Positions 34,946 to 42,726 of a stretch of 43,454 bases of DNA are shown in pieces. The notes below the pieces were generated by a model. The model was given only the letters and a program-made list of their open reading frames with translations, searched no databases and had not been told where the DNA came from. The translations under genes and the position numbers were made by a program. Origin of the DNA: an uncultured Corynebacterium sp. (GTDB lineage Bacteria; Actinomycetota; Actinomycetes; Mycobacteriales; Mycobacteriaceae). Within the stretch, counting starts at the first letter, position 1, and the number at the start of each line of letters is the position of its first letter. The stretch spans positions 1-43,454 of the forward strand of contig NZ_CALZFS010000006.1 of the NCBI RefSeq assembly GCF_945649885.1. The letters are read 5' to 3'.

Positions 34946-36388
34946 TTAGAGAGATACCGGGATGGCACGCTCCGGGTAGACCTTCGGACGTGCGCCCGCG
35001 ATCTCCTCGACGATGCGGACAACCTGGTTGGAGTAGCCGAACTCGTTGTCATACCAGACGTAGAGCACCAGGTGACGGCCGGTGGCGATGGTTGCCAGGC
35101 CGTCGACGATGCCCGCGTGGGTGGAACCCACGAAGTCGGTGGAGACGACCTCAGGGGAGCGGATCCAATCAATCTGCTGACGCAGGTTGGAGTGCAGGGA
35201 AACACGACGCAGGAAGTCATTGACCTCATCGCGGTCCACTTCCTGGTTGAGGGTCAGGTTCAGCACAGCCATGGAGACATTCGGGGTGGGAACGCGGATG
35301 GCGTTACCGGTGAGCTTGCCCTCGAGCTCCGGCAGAGCCTTGGAGACAGCCTTGGCTGCACCAGTCTCGGTGAGCACCATGTTCAGACCGGCAGCGCGGC
35401 CACGACGGGACCCCTTGTGGAAGTTGTCAATGAGGTTCTGGTCATTGGTGAAGGAGTGGACGGTCTCCACGTGGCCGAACTCAACACCGTAACGGTCGTT
35501 GATGACCTTCAGCACCGGGGTGATGGCGTTGGTGGTGCAAGATGCCGCGGTGACGATGTTGTCATCTGCGGTGATGTCATCATGGTTGATGCCGTAGACG
35601 ATGTTCTTCAGATCGCCCTTGCCTGGTGCCGTGAGGATGACCTTGGAAACACCCTTGGCCTGCAGGTGCTGGCCCAGTCCCTCGCGGTCGCGCCAGCGGC
35701 CGGTGTTGTCCACCACCACCGCGTCGTTGATGCCGTATTCGGTGTAGTCGACGGTGGCTGGGTCATTGGAGTAGATGACCTGGATCGGGGTGCCGTTGGC
35801 CCAGATGATGTTGTTCTCGTGATCGGTGGTGATAGTGCCGTCGTAGGCACCGTGCACGGAGTCACGACGCAGCAGGGACGCGCGCTTAACCAGGTCATCC
35901 TCGGAGTTCTTGCGGACTACGATGGCGCGCAGACGGGTGCCGTCGTAAAGTGCTTCACGGGAGACGAGGATGCGAGCCAGCAGACGGCCGATGCGGCCGA
36001 AACCGTAGAGCACCACATCGGTGTGCTTGCGGTTGGATCCGGCACCGATGACGTCCGCCAGGGACTCCTCCAGGAATGCACGGAGGTCATCCTTGCCGGA
36101 GTTTTCAAAATTGTAGGCCAGCTGTCCGAGATCGATCGACGCGCTACCAAGATCCAGTTCAACCAGTTCGCGCAGAATCGCCAGGGTGTCCCGCAGTGGC
36201 AGTTCCTTGGAGGTGATGTGACGCGCGTAGCGGTGGGACTTGATGATGTCGATGTCCGAGACATTCACAAGGAGACGACCGAAGACCGACACCACGACAT
36301 TGTTATTACGGTGGAGGCGCCCGATGAGGGGCACCATTTCTTCCGCAACGGCGATGCGTTCGTTCCAGTCCTTGTGGTTGTTGGTCAT
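34946..36388 (-). CDS. gapB: Glyceraldehyde-3-phosphate dehydrogenase, long GapB type
   Basis: A 480-residue GAPDH, about 140 residues longer than the glycolytic form because of an N-terminal extension (EEMVPLIGRLHRNNNVVVSVFGRLL...). The dehydrogenase proper begins with the nucleotide-binding VLYGFGRIGRLLARIL near 128. The catalytic Cys is in TAASCTTNAITP near 280, and WYDNEFGYSNQVVRIV closes the fold. In C. glutamicum the homologous GapB acts mainly in gluconeogenesis and can use NADP; I infer the same here. The gene stands alone, with a terminator behind and two pth genes on its flanks. Confidence 0.95.
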   Translation of the reverse strand: MTNNHKDWNERIAVAEEMVPLIGRLHRNNNVVVSVFGRLLVNVSDIDIIKSHRYARHITSKELPLRDTLAILRELVELDLGSASIDLGQLAYNFENSGKDDLRAFLEESLADVIGAGSNRKHTDVVLYGFGRIGRLLARILVSREALYDGTRLRAIVVRKNSEDDLVKRASLLRRDSVHGAYDGTITTDHENNIIWANGTPIQVIYSNDPATVDYTEYGINDAVVVDNTGRWRDREGLGQHLQAKGVSKVILTAPGKGDLKNIVYGINHDDITADDNIVTAASCTTNAITPVLKVINDRYGVEFGHVETVHSFTNDQNLIDNFHKGSRRGRAAGLNMVLTETGAAKAVSKALPELEGKLTGNAIRVPTPNVSMAVLNLTLNQEVDRDEVNDFLRRVSLHSNLRQQIDWIRSPEVVSTDFVGSTHAGIVDGLATIATGRHLVLYVWYDNEFGYSNQVVRIVEEIAGARPKVYPERAIPVSL

Positions 36389-36440
36389 TTAATGCGTCCT
36401 TCGATAAAGGGTAGATGGAAACAATCCCCCCTAGACTAGC

Positions 36441-37460
36441 TCAAACAGACGGATTCAATGATTTTAATATCTGTTTCGCCGGCCCCGAATTGATGTTACC
36501 AATACCGGCACCTGCCAGGCAGTAGGCGTAATCCCAGTTCCCTGACGGTCCCGCCGCAGAACGCAAGGAGGCGATCATGGCATTCAGGTACGGGTAGACC
36601 GGGGGTAGACTTTCATTCTCCCGCACAAACCTGGTCTCAATCCCCCTGGCATACCTCCCGGAGAAGGCCCTCGAGGTCACTGAGCTCAGGCCCTTATCCA
36701 CAGCACTGCTGATGATGGTGCGGTTGACGTCGCTGGTACCGGACTCATCGCACAACAGGAAAGCCGAACCACAGGCCGCCCCGGCAGCCCCTGCATCCAG
36801 CACACGTGCCACATCACCTCGGGTGGAAAGACCTCCTGCCGCCACCAAGGGAATCGTCACCTCCGCATGCATCACCGCGCGCAGTAATTCATCCAGCGGC
36901 CGGATATCCGGTTCCTCCGACACAGACCAGGTGGAACGGTGCCCACCGGCTTCCGGGCCCTGCACCACAAGCACATCAGCACCAGCCAGTTCCGCCCGGC
37001 GCGCATCTTCCGGGTTGGTCACCGTCACCCATGCTTCAATGCCCGCCTGTTTCAGGGTAGTGAATTCAGCTGCGGAGAAGATTCCGAAGGTGCAGGAGAT
37101 GACTGCCGGACGTGCGGCCACAGCGAGGTGGAACTTCTCCTCCCAGCCGTTGCTGAGATCCACGGTGGGTACCCGTGGTTCGCCCAGACGGTATTCCCGG
37201 AAGGGCTGAGTGAGCAGCCCTGCCAGTTCATCAATGTGTGAGGGGGTCGGCTCCTCGGTCTGTGGGCGGAAGAGGTTGATTCCATAGCGTCCGGTCATCT
37301 GCGCCAGTTCAGCCTGGAATTGCTCCACGCCCATCACACCGGCTGCGAGAAACCCGAGTGTCCCGGCTTCTGCTGCGGCGTTGACCAGAGCAGGGGTGGA
37401 GGGGCCTCCTGCCATCGGTGCGATGAGGACGGGAAGTGTCAGCGAATCGAGAATACCCAT
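36441..37460 (-). CDS. Nitronate monooxygenase (2-nitropropane dioxygenase family)
   Basis: An FMN-dependent TIM-barrel enzyme oxidising alkyl nitronates. The start ATG 37460 (MGILDSLTLPVLIAPMAGG) gives 339 residues; the open frame continues upstream but overlaps the divergent pth gene. Signatures are PVLIAPMAGGPSTPALV, DVLVVQGPEAGGHRSTW with the likely catalytic His, and the phosphate-binding IPLVAAGGLSTRGDVARVLDAGAAGAACGSAFLL. The start codon overlaps the divergent pth upstream region, so both promoters share about 25 bases. The natural substrate is uncertain; propionate-3-nitronate detoxification is the usual assumption. Confidence 0.88.
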   Translation of the reverse strand: MGILDSLTLPVLIAPMAGGPSTPALVNAAAEAGTLGFLAAGVMGVEQFQAELAQMTGRYGINLFRPQTEEPTPSHIDELAGLLTQPFREYRLGEPRVPTVDLSNGWEEKFHLAVAARPAVISCTFGIFSAAEFTTLKQAGIEAWVTVTNPEDARRAELAGADVLVVQGPEAGGHRSTWSVSEEPDIRPLDELLRAVMHAEVTIPLVAAGGLSTRGDVARVLDAGAAGAACGSAFLLCDESGTSDVNRTIISSAVDKGLSSVTSRAFSGRYARGIETRFVRENESLPPVYPYLNAMIASLRSAAGPSGNWDYAYCLAGAGIGNINSGPAKQILKSLNPSV

Positions 37461-37469
37461 GCCAACCAA

Positions 37470-37475
37470 TACTAT
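37470..37475 (+). promoter_or_regulatory. Putative -10 box giving leaderless pth mRNA
   Basis: TACTAT stands seven bases before GTG 37483. A transcript starting at the usual distance would begin at or next to the start codon, as is common in corynebacteria. Confidence 0.4.
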
Positions 37476-37482
37476 TGATCCC

Positions 37483-38118
37483 GTGAGTTTCCTCTCCAGC
37501 ATCAGATCCCTTTTCCAGAAAAATTCTACCCCCGCCACCCCGGAGCCTTCCCCACCTGCCGCGCAGTGGCTGGTGGTGGGTCTCGGCAACCCCGGCCCCA
37601 AGTACGAATCCACCCGGCACAACGTGGGCTACATGTGCGTGGACGGGCTTATCGACGCCCATCAGGCCCCTCCCCTTTCGGCAATCCGGGGAGTCAAGGT
37701 GCTCACCACGACGCTGCCCAAGGCGGCAGAGAGCACACTTGCGGTGCGTTCGACCACCTTCATGAATCACTCCGGCCAGGGTGTGGCACCTCTGGCACGC
37801 CAGTTGGGGATTCCTCCAGAGCGCATCATCGTGGTCCACGATGAGCTGGATCTGCCCGTCGGCAAGGTCCGCTTGAAGCTGGGTGGTAATGAAAATGGCC
37901 ACAATGGTCTGAAGTCTCTGACGGAAGAACTGGGCACCCGGGATTATCTGCGGGTGCGCATCGGTATCGCCCGCCCACCGAAGGGCATGAGTGTCCCTGA
38001 CTATGTTCTGGCCCCCGTGGCTGAGCAGCAGCCCGGCATTGATGTGGCGGAAGATGCGGTGGAATTGATCATCGCCAAAGGACTCTCAGCAGCCCAGAAC
38101 AGCATCCACAGCCGCTAA
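37483..38118 (+). CDS. pth: Peptidyl-tRNA hydrolase (second copy)
   Basis: A second peptidyl-tRNA hydrolase, 211 residues from GTG 37483. It has an N-terminal extension of about 28 residues (SFLSSIRSLFQKNSTPATPE) ahead of LVVGLGNPGPKYESTRHNVGY. Catalytic features are intact: the His in TRHN, RSTTFMNHSGQG, VVHDELDLPVG and GNENGHNGLKS. An ATG at 37459 is an alternative start that would overlap the divergent gene's start codon. It shares the family but is clearly diverged from the copy at 33878, so both are probably functional. Confidence 0.9.
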   Translation: MSFLSSIRSLFQKNSTPATPEPSPPAAQWLVVGLGNPGPKYESTRHNVGYMCVDGLIDAHQAPPLSAIRGVKVLTTTLPKAAESTLAVRSTTFMNHSGQGVAPLARQLGIPPERIIVVHDELDLPVGKVRLKLGGNENGHNGLKSLTEELGTRDYLRVRIGIARPPKGMSVPDYVLAPVAEQQPGIDVAEDAVELIIAKGLSAAQNSIHSR

Positions 38119-38245
38119 AAACACGTTCTTAAATGAGAGTCCTCTCATCACGGTTTCATCTTCATTTCATAGGCGCTGGCCAGGGCATATGAGAAAAATA
38201 AGGGGCATTTCCAAGGGCTAGCGGAGTGGGTTTTCCCGTGCTGTA

Positions 38246-38285
38246 GTGGGAATCACTGAACAAGCAATCCCACGCAGGTTCAGTG
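38246..38285 (+). other. Interleaved inverted repeats (possible pseudoknot leader)
   Basis: GTGGGA (38246-38251) can pair with TCCCAC (38268-38273), and CACTGAAC (38254-38261) can pair with GTTCAGTG (38278-38285). The two pairings interlock in H-type pseudoknot order, or exclude each other. They lie 40 bases before the Asp/Trp-rich peptide gene. Confidence 0.45.
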
Positions 38286-38325
38286 CACACAGCCCCCTTA
38301 TCCTCTTCTTCCTAGGAGCCCCACC

Positions 38326-38529
38326 ATGGATTTCGCAGCAATCATCGCCAGCATCCTTGCCCTGTTCGCCCCTTTCTTCGGCGGTGTCGACAATGCCCCC
38401 AACCCGGCCCAGCTGTCCTCTGTTGTCAACGATGTTGACGATTGGGATGATGACTGGGACGACCGTTGGGACAATGACGACGATGACGACGATGACGACG
38501 ACGATTGGGATGATGACTGGGACGACTAG
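38326..38529 (+). CDS. 67-residue peptide, hydrophobic head and Asp/Trp-rich tail
   Basis: Not recognised. ATG 38326 follows CTAGGAGCC, a good ribosome-binding site, and a terminator follows the stop, so it is a monocistronic gene. Residues 1-20 (MDFAAIIASILALFAPFFGG) are hydrophobic but lack a basic n-region, so this is not a normal signal peptide. A short linker leads to a tail from about residue 36 made almost only of Asp with regularly placed Trp in DDWDD units and a run of ten Asp. The net charge is extremely negative. Such a tail could bind Ca2+ or other cations or interact with a basic partner; this is inference. Confidence 0.78.
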   Translation: MDFAAIIASILALFAPFFGGVDNAPNPAQLSSVVNDVDDWDDDWDDRWDNDDDDDDDDDDWDDDWDD

Positions 38530-38543
38530 TCTCTTCCCTACCC

Positions 38544-38590
38544 GCCACCACTTTTCCGCCATCCCAGGCGGTGAAAGTGGTGGCTTTCTG
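38544..38590 (+). terminator. Terminator of the Asp/Trp-rich peptide gene
   Basis: GCCACCACTTT (from 38544) pairs with AAAGTGGTGGC (38574-38584), with an inner CCGCC/GGCGG stem. TTTCTG follows. A compact, strong hairpin. Confidence 0.8.
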
Positions 38591-38681
38591 CTTGGGGTAC
38601 AAGGGATGCTGATAAGCAGAAATCAGCACCGGCCAGTGCCAGCTAGGGACTGCACCACCCCACCGGCTATTCTTAGTAGCC

Positions 38682-40322
38682 ATGAGCACCACCAGCACAG
38701 CAGCAGAGGCACAACGCCGCAGAACATTCGCCGTCATCGCACACCCCGATGCCGGTAAGTCCACATTGACTGAGGCACTCGCCCTGCACGCGCACATCAT
38801 TTCAGAGGCTGGTGCCACCCACGGCAAGGCTGGCCGTAAAGCAACCGTCTCCGACTGGATGGAGATGGAGAAGGATCGTGGCATCTCCATTGCCTCCTCC
38901 GCCCTGCAGTTTGAATACGCCCCGGAAGGCCACGAGGGTGAGCCGTACATGATCAACCTCGTGGACACCCCGGGCCACGCGGACTTCTCCGAAGACACCT
39001 ACCGCGTCCTCATGGCCGTCGATGCCGCAGTGATGCTCATCGACGCCGCCAAGGGCCTTGAGCCACAGACCCTGCAGCTCTTCCGCGTGTGTAAGGCCCG
39101 CGGCCTGCCCATTGTCACCGTGATCAACAAGTGGGACCGCGTTGGTCGCTCACCACTTGAGCTGGTTGAGGAGATCGTCCAGGAAATCGATCTCCAGCCC
39201 ACTCCTCTGTTCTGGCCTGTCGGTGAAGCCGGTGACTTCCGTGGTCTGGCACGTATCAACGAAGACGGTGAAGCCGAGGAGTACATCCACTTCACCCGCA
39301 CCGCCGGTGGATCCACCATCGCCCCGGAAACAAACTACACCCCGGAGGAAGCCGAAGCCCGCGAAGGCGAAACCTGGGAAAACGCTACCGTGGAAGCCGA
39401 GCTCCTGGCAGCTGATGGCGCAGTCCACGATCAGGAGATGTTCCTCTCCTGCACCACCTCCCCACTGATCTTCGCCTCCGCAATGCTGAACTTCGGTGTC
39501 CACCAGATCCTGGATACCCTCTGTCAGCTTGCCCCGGAGCCTCATGGACGTGACGCCGACCCCAAGGCCATCGAAGCCTCCACCACCGCCATGGATGAAC
39601 GCCGCGAAGTCACTGATCCCTTCTCCGGCATGGTGTTCAAGGTGCAGGCCGGCATGGATAAAAACCACCGCGACACCCTCGCCTTCATGCGCGTGGTCTC
39701 TGGTGAATTCGACCGTGGCATGCAGGTCACCCATGCCCAGTCCGCCCGCAGCTTCTCCACCAAGTACGCCCTGACAGTCTTCGGCCGTACCCGCTCCACG
39801 GTGGAAACCGCCTACCCCGGCGACATCGTCGGCCTGGTCAACGCCGGGGCACTGGCACCTGGTGACACCATCTTCGAAGGCCGCAAGATCCAGTACGCAC
39901 CGATGCCGAAATTCGCCCCGGAACACTTCCGCATCCTGCGTGCGAAGTCCCTGGGCAAGTACAAGCAGTTCCGCAAGGCTCTCGAGCAGCTGGATTCCGA
40001 AGGCGTTGTCCAGATCTTGCGCAACGACCTGCGTGGCGACGCCAACCCAGTCATGGCCGCTGTCGGCCCGATGCAGTTCGAAGTCATGCAGGCCCGCATG
40101 GAAGTCGAATACAACGTCGAGACCATCGCGGACCCGATCCCGTACACCATTGCCCGCCGCACCACCGCAGAAACCGCGGTGGAGCTGTCCAAGCAGCGTG
40201 GCGTGGAGATCTTCACCCGCACCGACGGCGAGATCATCGCACTCTTCGGCGATAAGTGGCGCCTGTCCTTCATTGAGAAAGAACATCCGGAGTTCGTTCT
40301 GGAATCACTCGTAGCGGAATAA
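38682..40322 (+). CDS. prfC: Peptide chain release factor 3
   Basis: GTPase that recycles RF1/RF2 from the ribosome after termination. The 546-residue length fits RF3. The GTPase motifs are in place: AHPDAGKST at 20-28 (P loop), DRGISIASSAL (switch I), VDTPGHADFSEDTYR (switch II region) and VINKWDR. Domain 2 has FSGMVFKVQAGMDKNHRDT, and the C-terminal domain has GPMQFEVMQARMEVEYNVE. A clear terminator follows. RF3 is absent from many actinobacteria, so its presence is a useful taxonomic marker. Confidence 0.96.
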   Translation: MSTTSTAAEAQRRRTFAVIAHPDAGKSTLTEALALHAHIISEAGATHGKAGRKATVSDWMEMEKDRGISIASSALQFEYAPEGHEGEPYMINLVDTPGHADFSEDTYRVLMAVDAAVMLIDAAKGLEPQTLQLFRVCKARGLPIVTVINKWDRVGRSPLELVEEIVQEIDLQPTPLFWPVGEAGDFRGLARINEDGEAEEYIHFTRTAGGSTIAPETNYTPEEAEAREGETWENATVEAELLAADGAVHDQEMFLSCTTSPLIFASAMLNFGVHQILDTLCQLAPEPHGRDADPKAIEASTTAMDERREVTDPFSGMVFKVQAGMDKNHRDTLAFMRVVSGEFDRGMQVTHAQSARSFSTKYALTVFGRTRSTVETAYPGDIVGLVNAGALAPGDTIFEGRKIQYAPMPKFAPEHFRILRAKSLGKYKQFRKALEQLDSEGVVQILRNDLRGDANPVMAAVGPMQFEVMQARMEVEYNVETIADPIPYTIARRTTAETAVELSKQRGVEIFTRTDGEIIALFGDKWRLSFIEKEHPEFVLESLVAE

Positions 40323-40343
40323 ACTCTCCGCTCCGGAAGGATC

Positions 40344-40380
40344 AGAAGCCCATCATTTTTGGTGGGCTTCTTCTTTTATC
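40344..40380 (+). terminator. Terminator of prfC
   Basis: AGAAGCCCA (40344-40352) pairs with TGGGCTTCT (40363-40371). TCTTTTAT follows. It begins 21 bases after the prfC stop. Confidence 0.88.
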
Positions 40381-40402
40381 TACCACCCCCATGGGAGAGG
40401 AG

Positions 40403-40441
40403 TTATCCACAGGTCACAGGGTAGGTGGGAATCCATCCACA
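40403..40441 (+). promoter_or_regulatory. Pair of DnaA-box-like sites
   Basis: TTATCCACA (40403-40411) is a perfect match to the classical DnaA box. CCATCCACA (40433-40441) is a weaker copy. Both continue with GG(T), so ATCCACAGGT is a direct repeat about 30 bases apart. The site is intergenic, between prfC and the DUF2199 gene. Confidence 0.35.
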
Positions 40442-40536
40442 GGTTGAATGAGAGGTTACTGGGCAGGTTGGGACTTTCGTTTTAGCGTGTGTGGGAAAAC
40501 ACTCTTTGATCACCACCAGCACTGGAGAGAACCCCT

Positions 40537-41083
40537 GTGAAACCTGTAACTTTTTACTGCGCTACCTGCACCGGTCCCCACTTCGGCTTTCCCGCCATCA
40601 CCAGAGGCTATCCGGATATCGTCTTCACAAAGATCACTGAGGGAACATCTGACCGGATGCAGATCAACGATGATGTCTGCAGGATCCTCTACCCCAAACC
40701 GAAACGCAACTTCGTGCGTGCCAACCTGGACATCCCCATCATCGGGGAAGCTGAGCTCTTGCAATATGGTCTCTGGGTGGAACTGACGGAGCACTCCTTC
40801 GCTCTGTATCAACGCTATGAGACGATGAATGTCCCCATTATTCTGGATGGGTGGCTAGCCAATGAGGTCCCCTGATTTTCCCGGCACACGGGGTATCCCG
40901 GTGAAGATCGAGACCCGCAGTTTTCCGCTCCGACCCCTGTTGATACCGGTAGTAAACGACAATGACCTGTGGCGTGCCTTCGACTCTGGCATGGAAGACT
41001 GGGAAGCACAGATCCGGATGGAACTCTCAACCCTGGTCACCTCACCACTACCGCTGACCATCGCCCCCGGTGAATCAGCCTAG
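40537..41083 (+). pseudogene. DUF2199 family protein, frameshifted
   Basis: GTG 40537 behind GGAGAG starts a protein with TFYCATCTGPHFGFPAITRGYP and FVRANLDIPIIGEAELLQYGLWVE, typical of DUF2199. It stops early at WLANEVP (40875). The family continuation (PDFPGTRGIPVKIETRSF, then LIPVVNDNDLWRAFDSGM) lies in another frame to 41083. Removing one C from the run CCCC at 40869-40872 would join them as WLANEVPDFPG, about 181 residues. It is a recent pseudogene or a sequencing error. No function is known for the family. Confidence 0.78.
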
Positions 41084-41091
41084 GAGGCCAT

Positions 41092-41868
41092 CTACAACAA
41101 GGAGATGACACCCATGCCGGTGAGCAGAACAGCAACGATATATCCGGCAGCCTTCGCCACGGTGGTTCTATTCCGACCAGCTTTGTCAAAGAGCACACCG
41201 ATGGGGCTTTCCGGATAGGCCCGGACCAGTCCGACCAAGATAGCCACAATGGTAGGCAGGCTCAGCGCCAGGCTGGCGTATACCACCAACCCGCCATATC
41301 TGATGCTCACACTGAAATCACCAGCGCTCAGGATCGCCAGGCCAAGATAAAACGGCAGGGAGGTCAGGGACTGCACAAGCCCCAGAATGAAGCCGGCAAC
41401 CACGGTCTTCCAAGACGGTGCGCGAACCGGCCCTAAGAACCGTTCAATCATCTCCGAGTTACCGCCGCCCTTACTGAGCATGGTGGCGATGAAGGAGATG
41501 ATGCCCACCACGATCAGGATGATTCCATAGGCAGGTGATTCCAGGAACTGCTCGACCAGATCACCGAGCCCATCGAAGATGAGCATGACAATCAGGCAGA
41601 GAGTGAACACCCCGAGCCAGTCACCGGCGATCAGCAGCGTAGTAATGCGCCCATACTTACCTGATTTGGGGAGAAACGCCGCAATCGCCACGATGATGCC
41701 GATCAGGAGAATATTCACCGAGTCCAATAACGCGAAGAGCACAGCCTGAACCTCAGGTGGCACTTTCGCAAAGGTAGAACTCACGGCATCAAGCACAGGC
41801 GGCACTCTTTCAATTTGACCAACAACAAAGGTGAAACCCCACTCCCACCAACCCGTTTCCAGGATCAA
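41092..41868 (-). CDS. Membrane protein, SfLAP/GAP (lipid-addressing) type
   Basis: A 258-residue integral membrane protein with about six hydrophobic segments in two halves separated by a polar loop (SKGGGNSEMIERFLGPVRAPSW). The topology and SVNILLIGIIVAIAAFLP resemble the actinobacterial GAP/Sap family, which assists export of cell-wall glycolipids, and more distantly LysE-type carriers. The assignment is by pattern only. The open start is TTG 41868, without a ribosome-binding site; a GTG about 22 residues in is an alternative. It ends eight bases from the frameshifted DUF2199 gene, tail to tail. Confidence 0.6.
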   Translation of the reverse strand: MILETGWWEWGFTFVVGQIERVPPVLDAVSSTFAKVPPEVQAVLFALLDSVNILLIGIIVAIAAFLPKSGKYGRITTLLIAGDWLGVFTLCLIVMLIFDGLGDLVEQFLESPAYGIILIVVGIISFIATMLSKGGGNSEMIERFLGPVRAPSWKTVVAGFILGLVQSLTSLPFYLGLAILSAGDFSVSIRYGGLVVYASLALSLPTIVAILVGLVRAYPESPIGVLFDKAGRNRTTVAKAAGYIVAVLLTGMGVISLL

Positions 41869-41916
41869 TGTTTAAAAGGGCACGGGTGGAGCTTTCCACC
41901 TTTAAGGCGTGTCGTT

Positions 41917-41944
41917 GAAAAAGCGGGAGATGTTACTTCCCGCT
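41917..41944 (-). terminator. Terminator of rraA, overlapping its stop
   Basis: On the minus strand AGCGGGA (41944-41938) pairs with TCCCGCT (41928-41922). TTTTTC follows. The stem begins inside the rraA stop codon region. Confidence 0.7.
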
Positions 41945-42455
41945 AGTTCTGCGAAGGTGCCTCCACCGGGTTTTCGGTAACCACGATACCGTCGCAGTCC
42001 GCGTACAGGTAATGACCTGGGATAAAGTCCACGCTGCCGAAGGAAACAACCACGTCACGGTCCCCTGCCCCGGTTTTGCTGGATTTACGGGGATTGGTCC
42101 CCAGTGCCTTGCAACCGAAATCCATCTGTCCGATGACAGCGGAATCGCGGATGGCACCGTTGACCACCACCCCTGTCCAACCGTGGTCTTTACCCAGGCC
42201 GGCGATGATGTCACCGACCAATGCTGTGTGCACGGAGGCATCGCCATCAATGACCAGGACCCCGCCGGGGTTGTCCTCACTGAGGAGGGTTTTCAGCAGG
42301 GCATTGTCCTGGAAGCACTTCACCGTGGTGATGCGGCCGTGGAAGTCAGTTGCGCCGCCCAGGTTCTTGAACTGTGTGTCGCAGGAACGGACATCATCGC
42401 CGATGATGTCTACGAGGTCAGCTGTTGGAATGAAGGTCACCTTGGAGTCAGTCAT
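41943..42455 (-). CDS. rraA: RraA family protein
   Basis: A 170-residue protein of the RraA/HMG aldolase-like family. Matches are [59 protein letters not shown], and the core [23 protein letters not shown]. In E. coli RraA inhibits RNase E; related proteins act as oxaloacetate decarboxylases or aldolases, using the GxxxD and R-D residues seen here. Which activity applies in corynebacteria is not known to me. It was formerly often called MenG. It appears monocistronic with its own terminator. Confidence 0.92.
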   Translation of the reverse strand: MTDSKVTFIPTADLVDIIGDDVRSCDTQFKNLGGATDFHGRITTVKCFQDNALLKTLLSEDNPGGVLVIDGDASVHTALVGDIIAGLGKDHGWTGVVVNGAIRDSAVIGQMDFGCKALGTNPRKSSKTGAGDRDVVVSFGSVDFIPGHYLYADCDGIVVTENPVEAPSQN

Positions 42456-42603
42456 GACACCAGCATAAAACCCAACCAGTACGTCTGTCCTGGTTTTGGC
42501 TGCTTCTTTGCCGATGCTCCCCTGACCTGGCCCTCAGATCCCAGAAACGTTGGGTGCATCACAAACAGCCCACACCATTCGCGCATACAGCCCATCCAGA
42601 TCT

Positions 42604-42643
42604 AAACTTGCACTTCATGTGCAAGTTTTCACGGGATGTGCAA
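42604..42643 (+). promoter_or_regulatory. Operator-like inverted repeat with third half-site
   Basis: AAACTTGCAC (42604-42613) and GTGCAAGTTT (42619-42628) form a perfect 10-bp inverted repeat around TTCAT. A further ATGTGCAA at 42636-42643 repeats the right half at 19-base spacing. The region lies 85-120 bases ahead of the MMPL gene, so it is probably its regulator site. Confidence 0.5.
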
Positions 42644-42726
42644 AATCGTAGGGATTTCCCTCGCTGATGAACACCCAAGCTGCGCACACCACTGACCGCA
42701 CGTCATATAAGAAAACTTAAGGACTC

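Noticed and set aside
35072..36439. A 455-codon open frame opposite gapB
   Set aside because: Antisense shadow of a highly biased coding sequence; Val/Asp/Gly-rich translation without motifs, while gapB is unmistakable.
38133..38148. ATGAGAG-TC-CTCTCAT palindrome as terminator of the second pth
   Set aside because: The two-base spacer leaves no room for a loop and no T run follows directly, so it is not convincing as a terminator; it could be an operator, but nothing supports that.
39150..40286. A 378-codon open frame opposite prfC, and similar long frames opposite glmU and prsA
   Set aside because: Codon-bias shadows. The plus-strand genes carry all family signatures; no promoter or ribosome-binding site supports the antisense frames.
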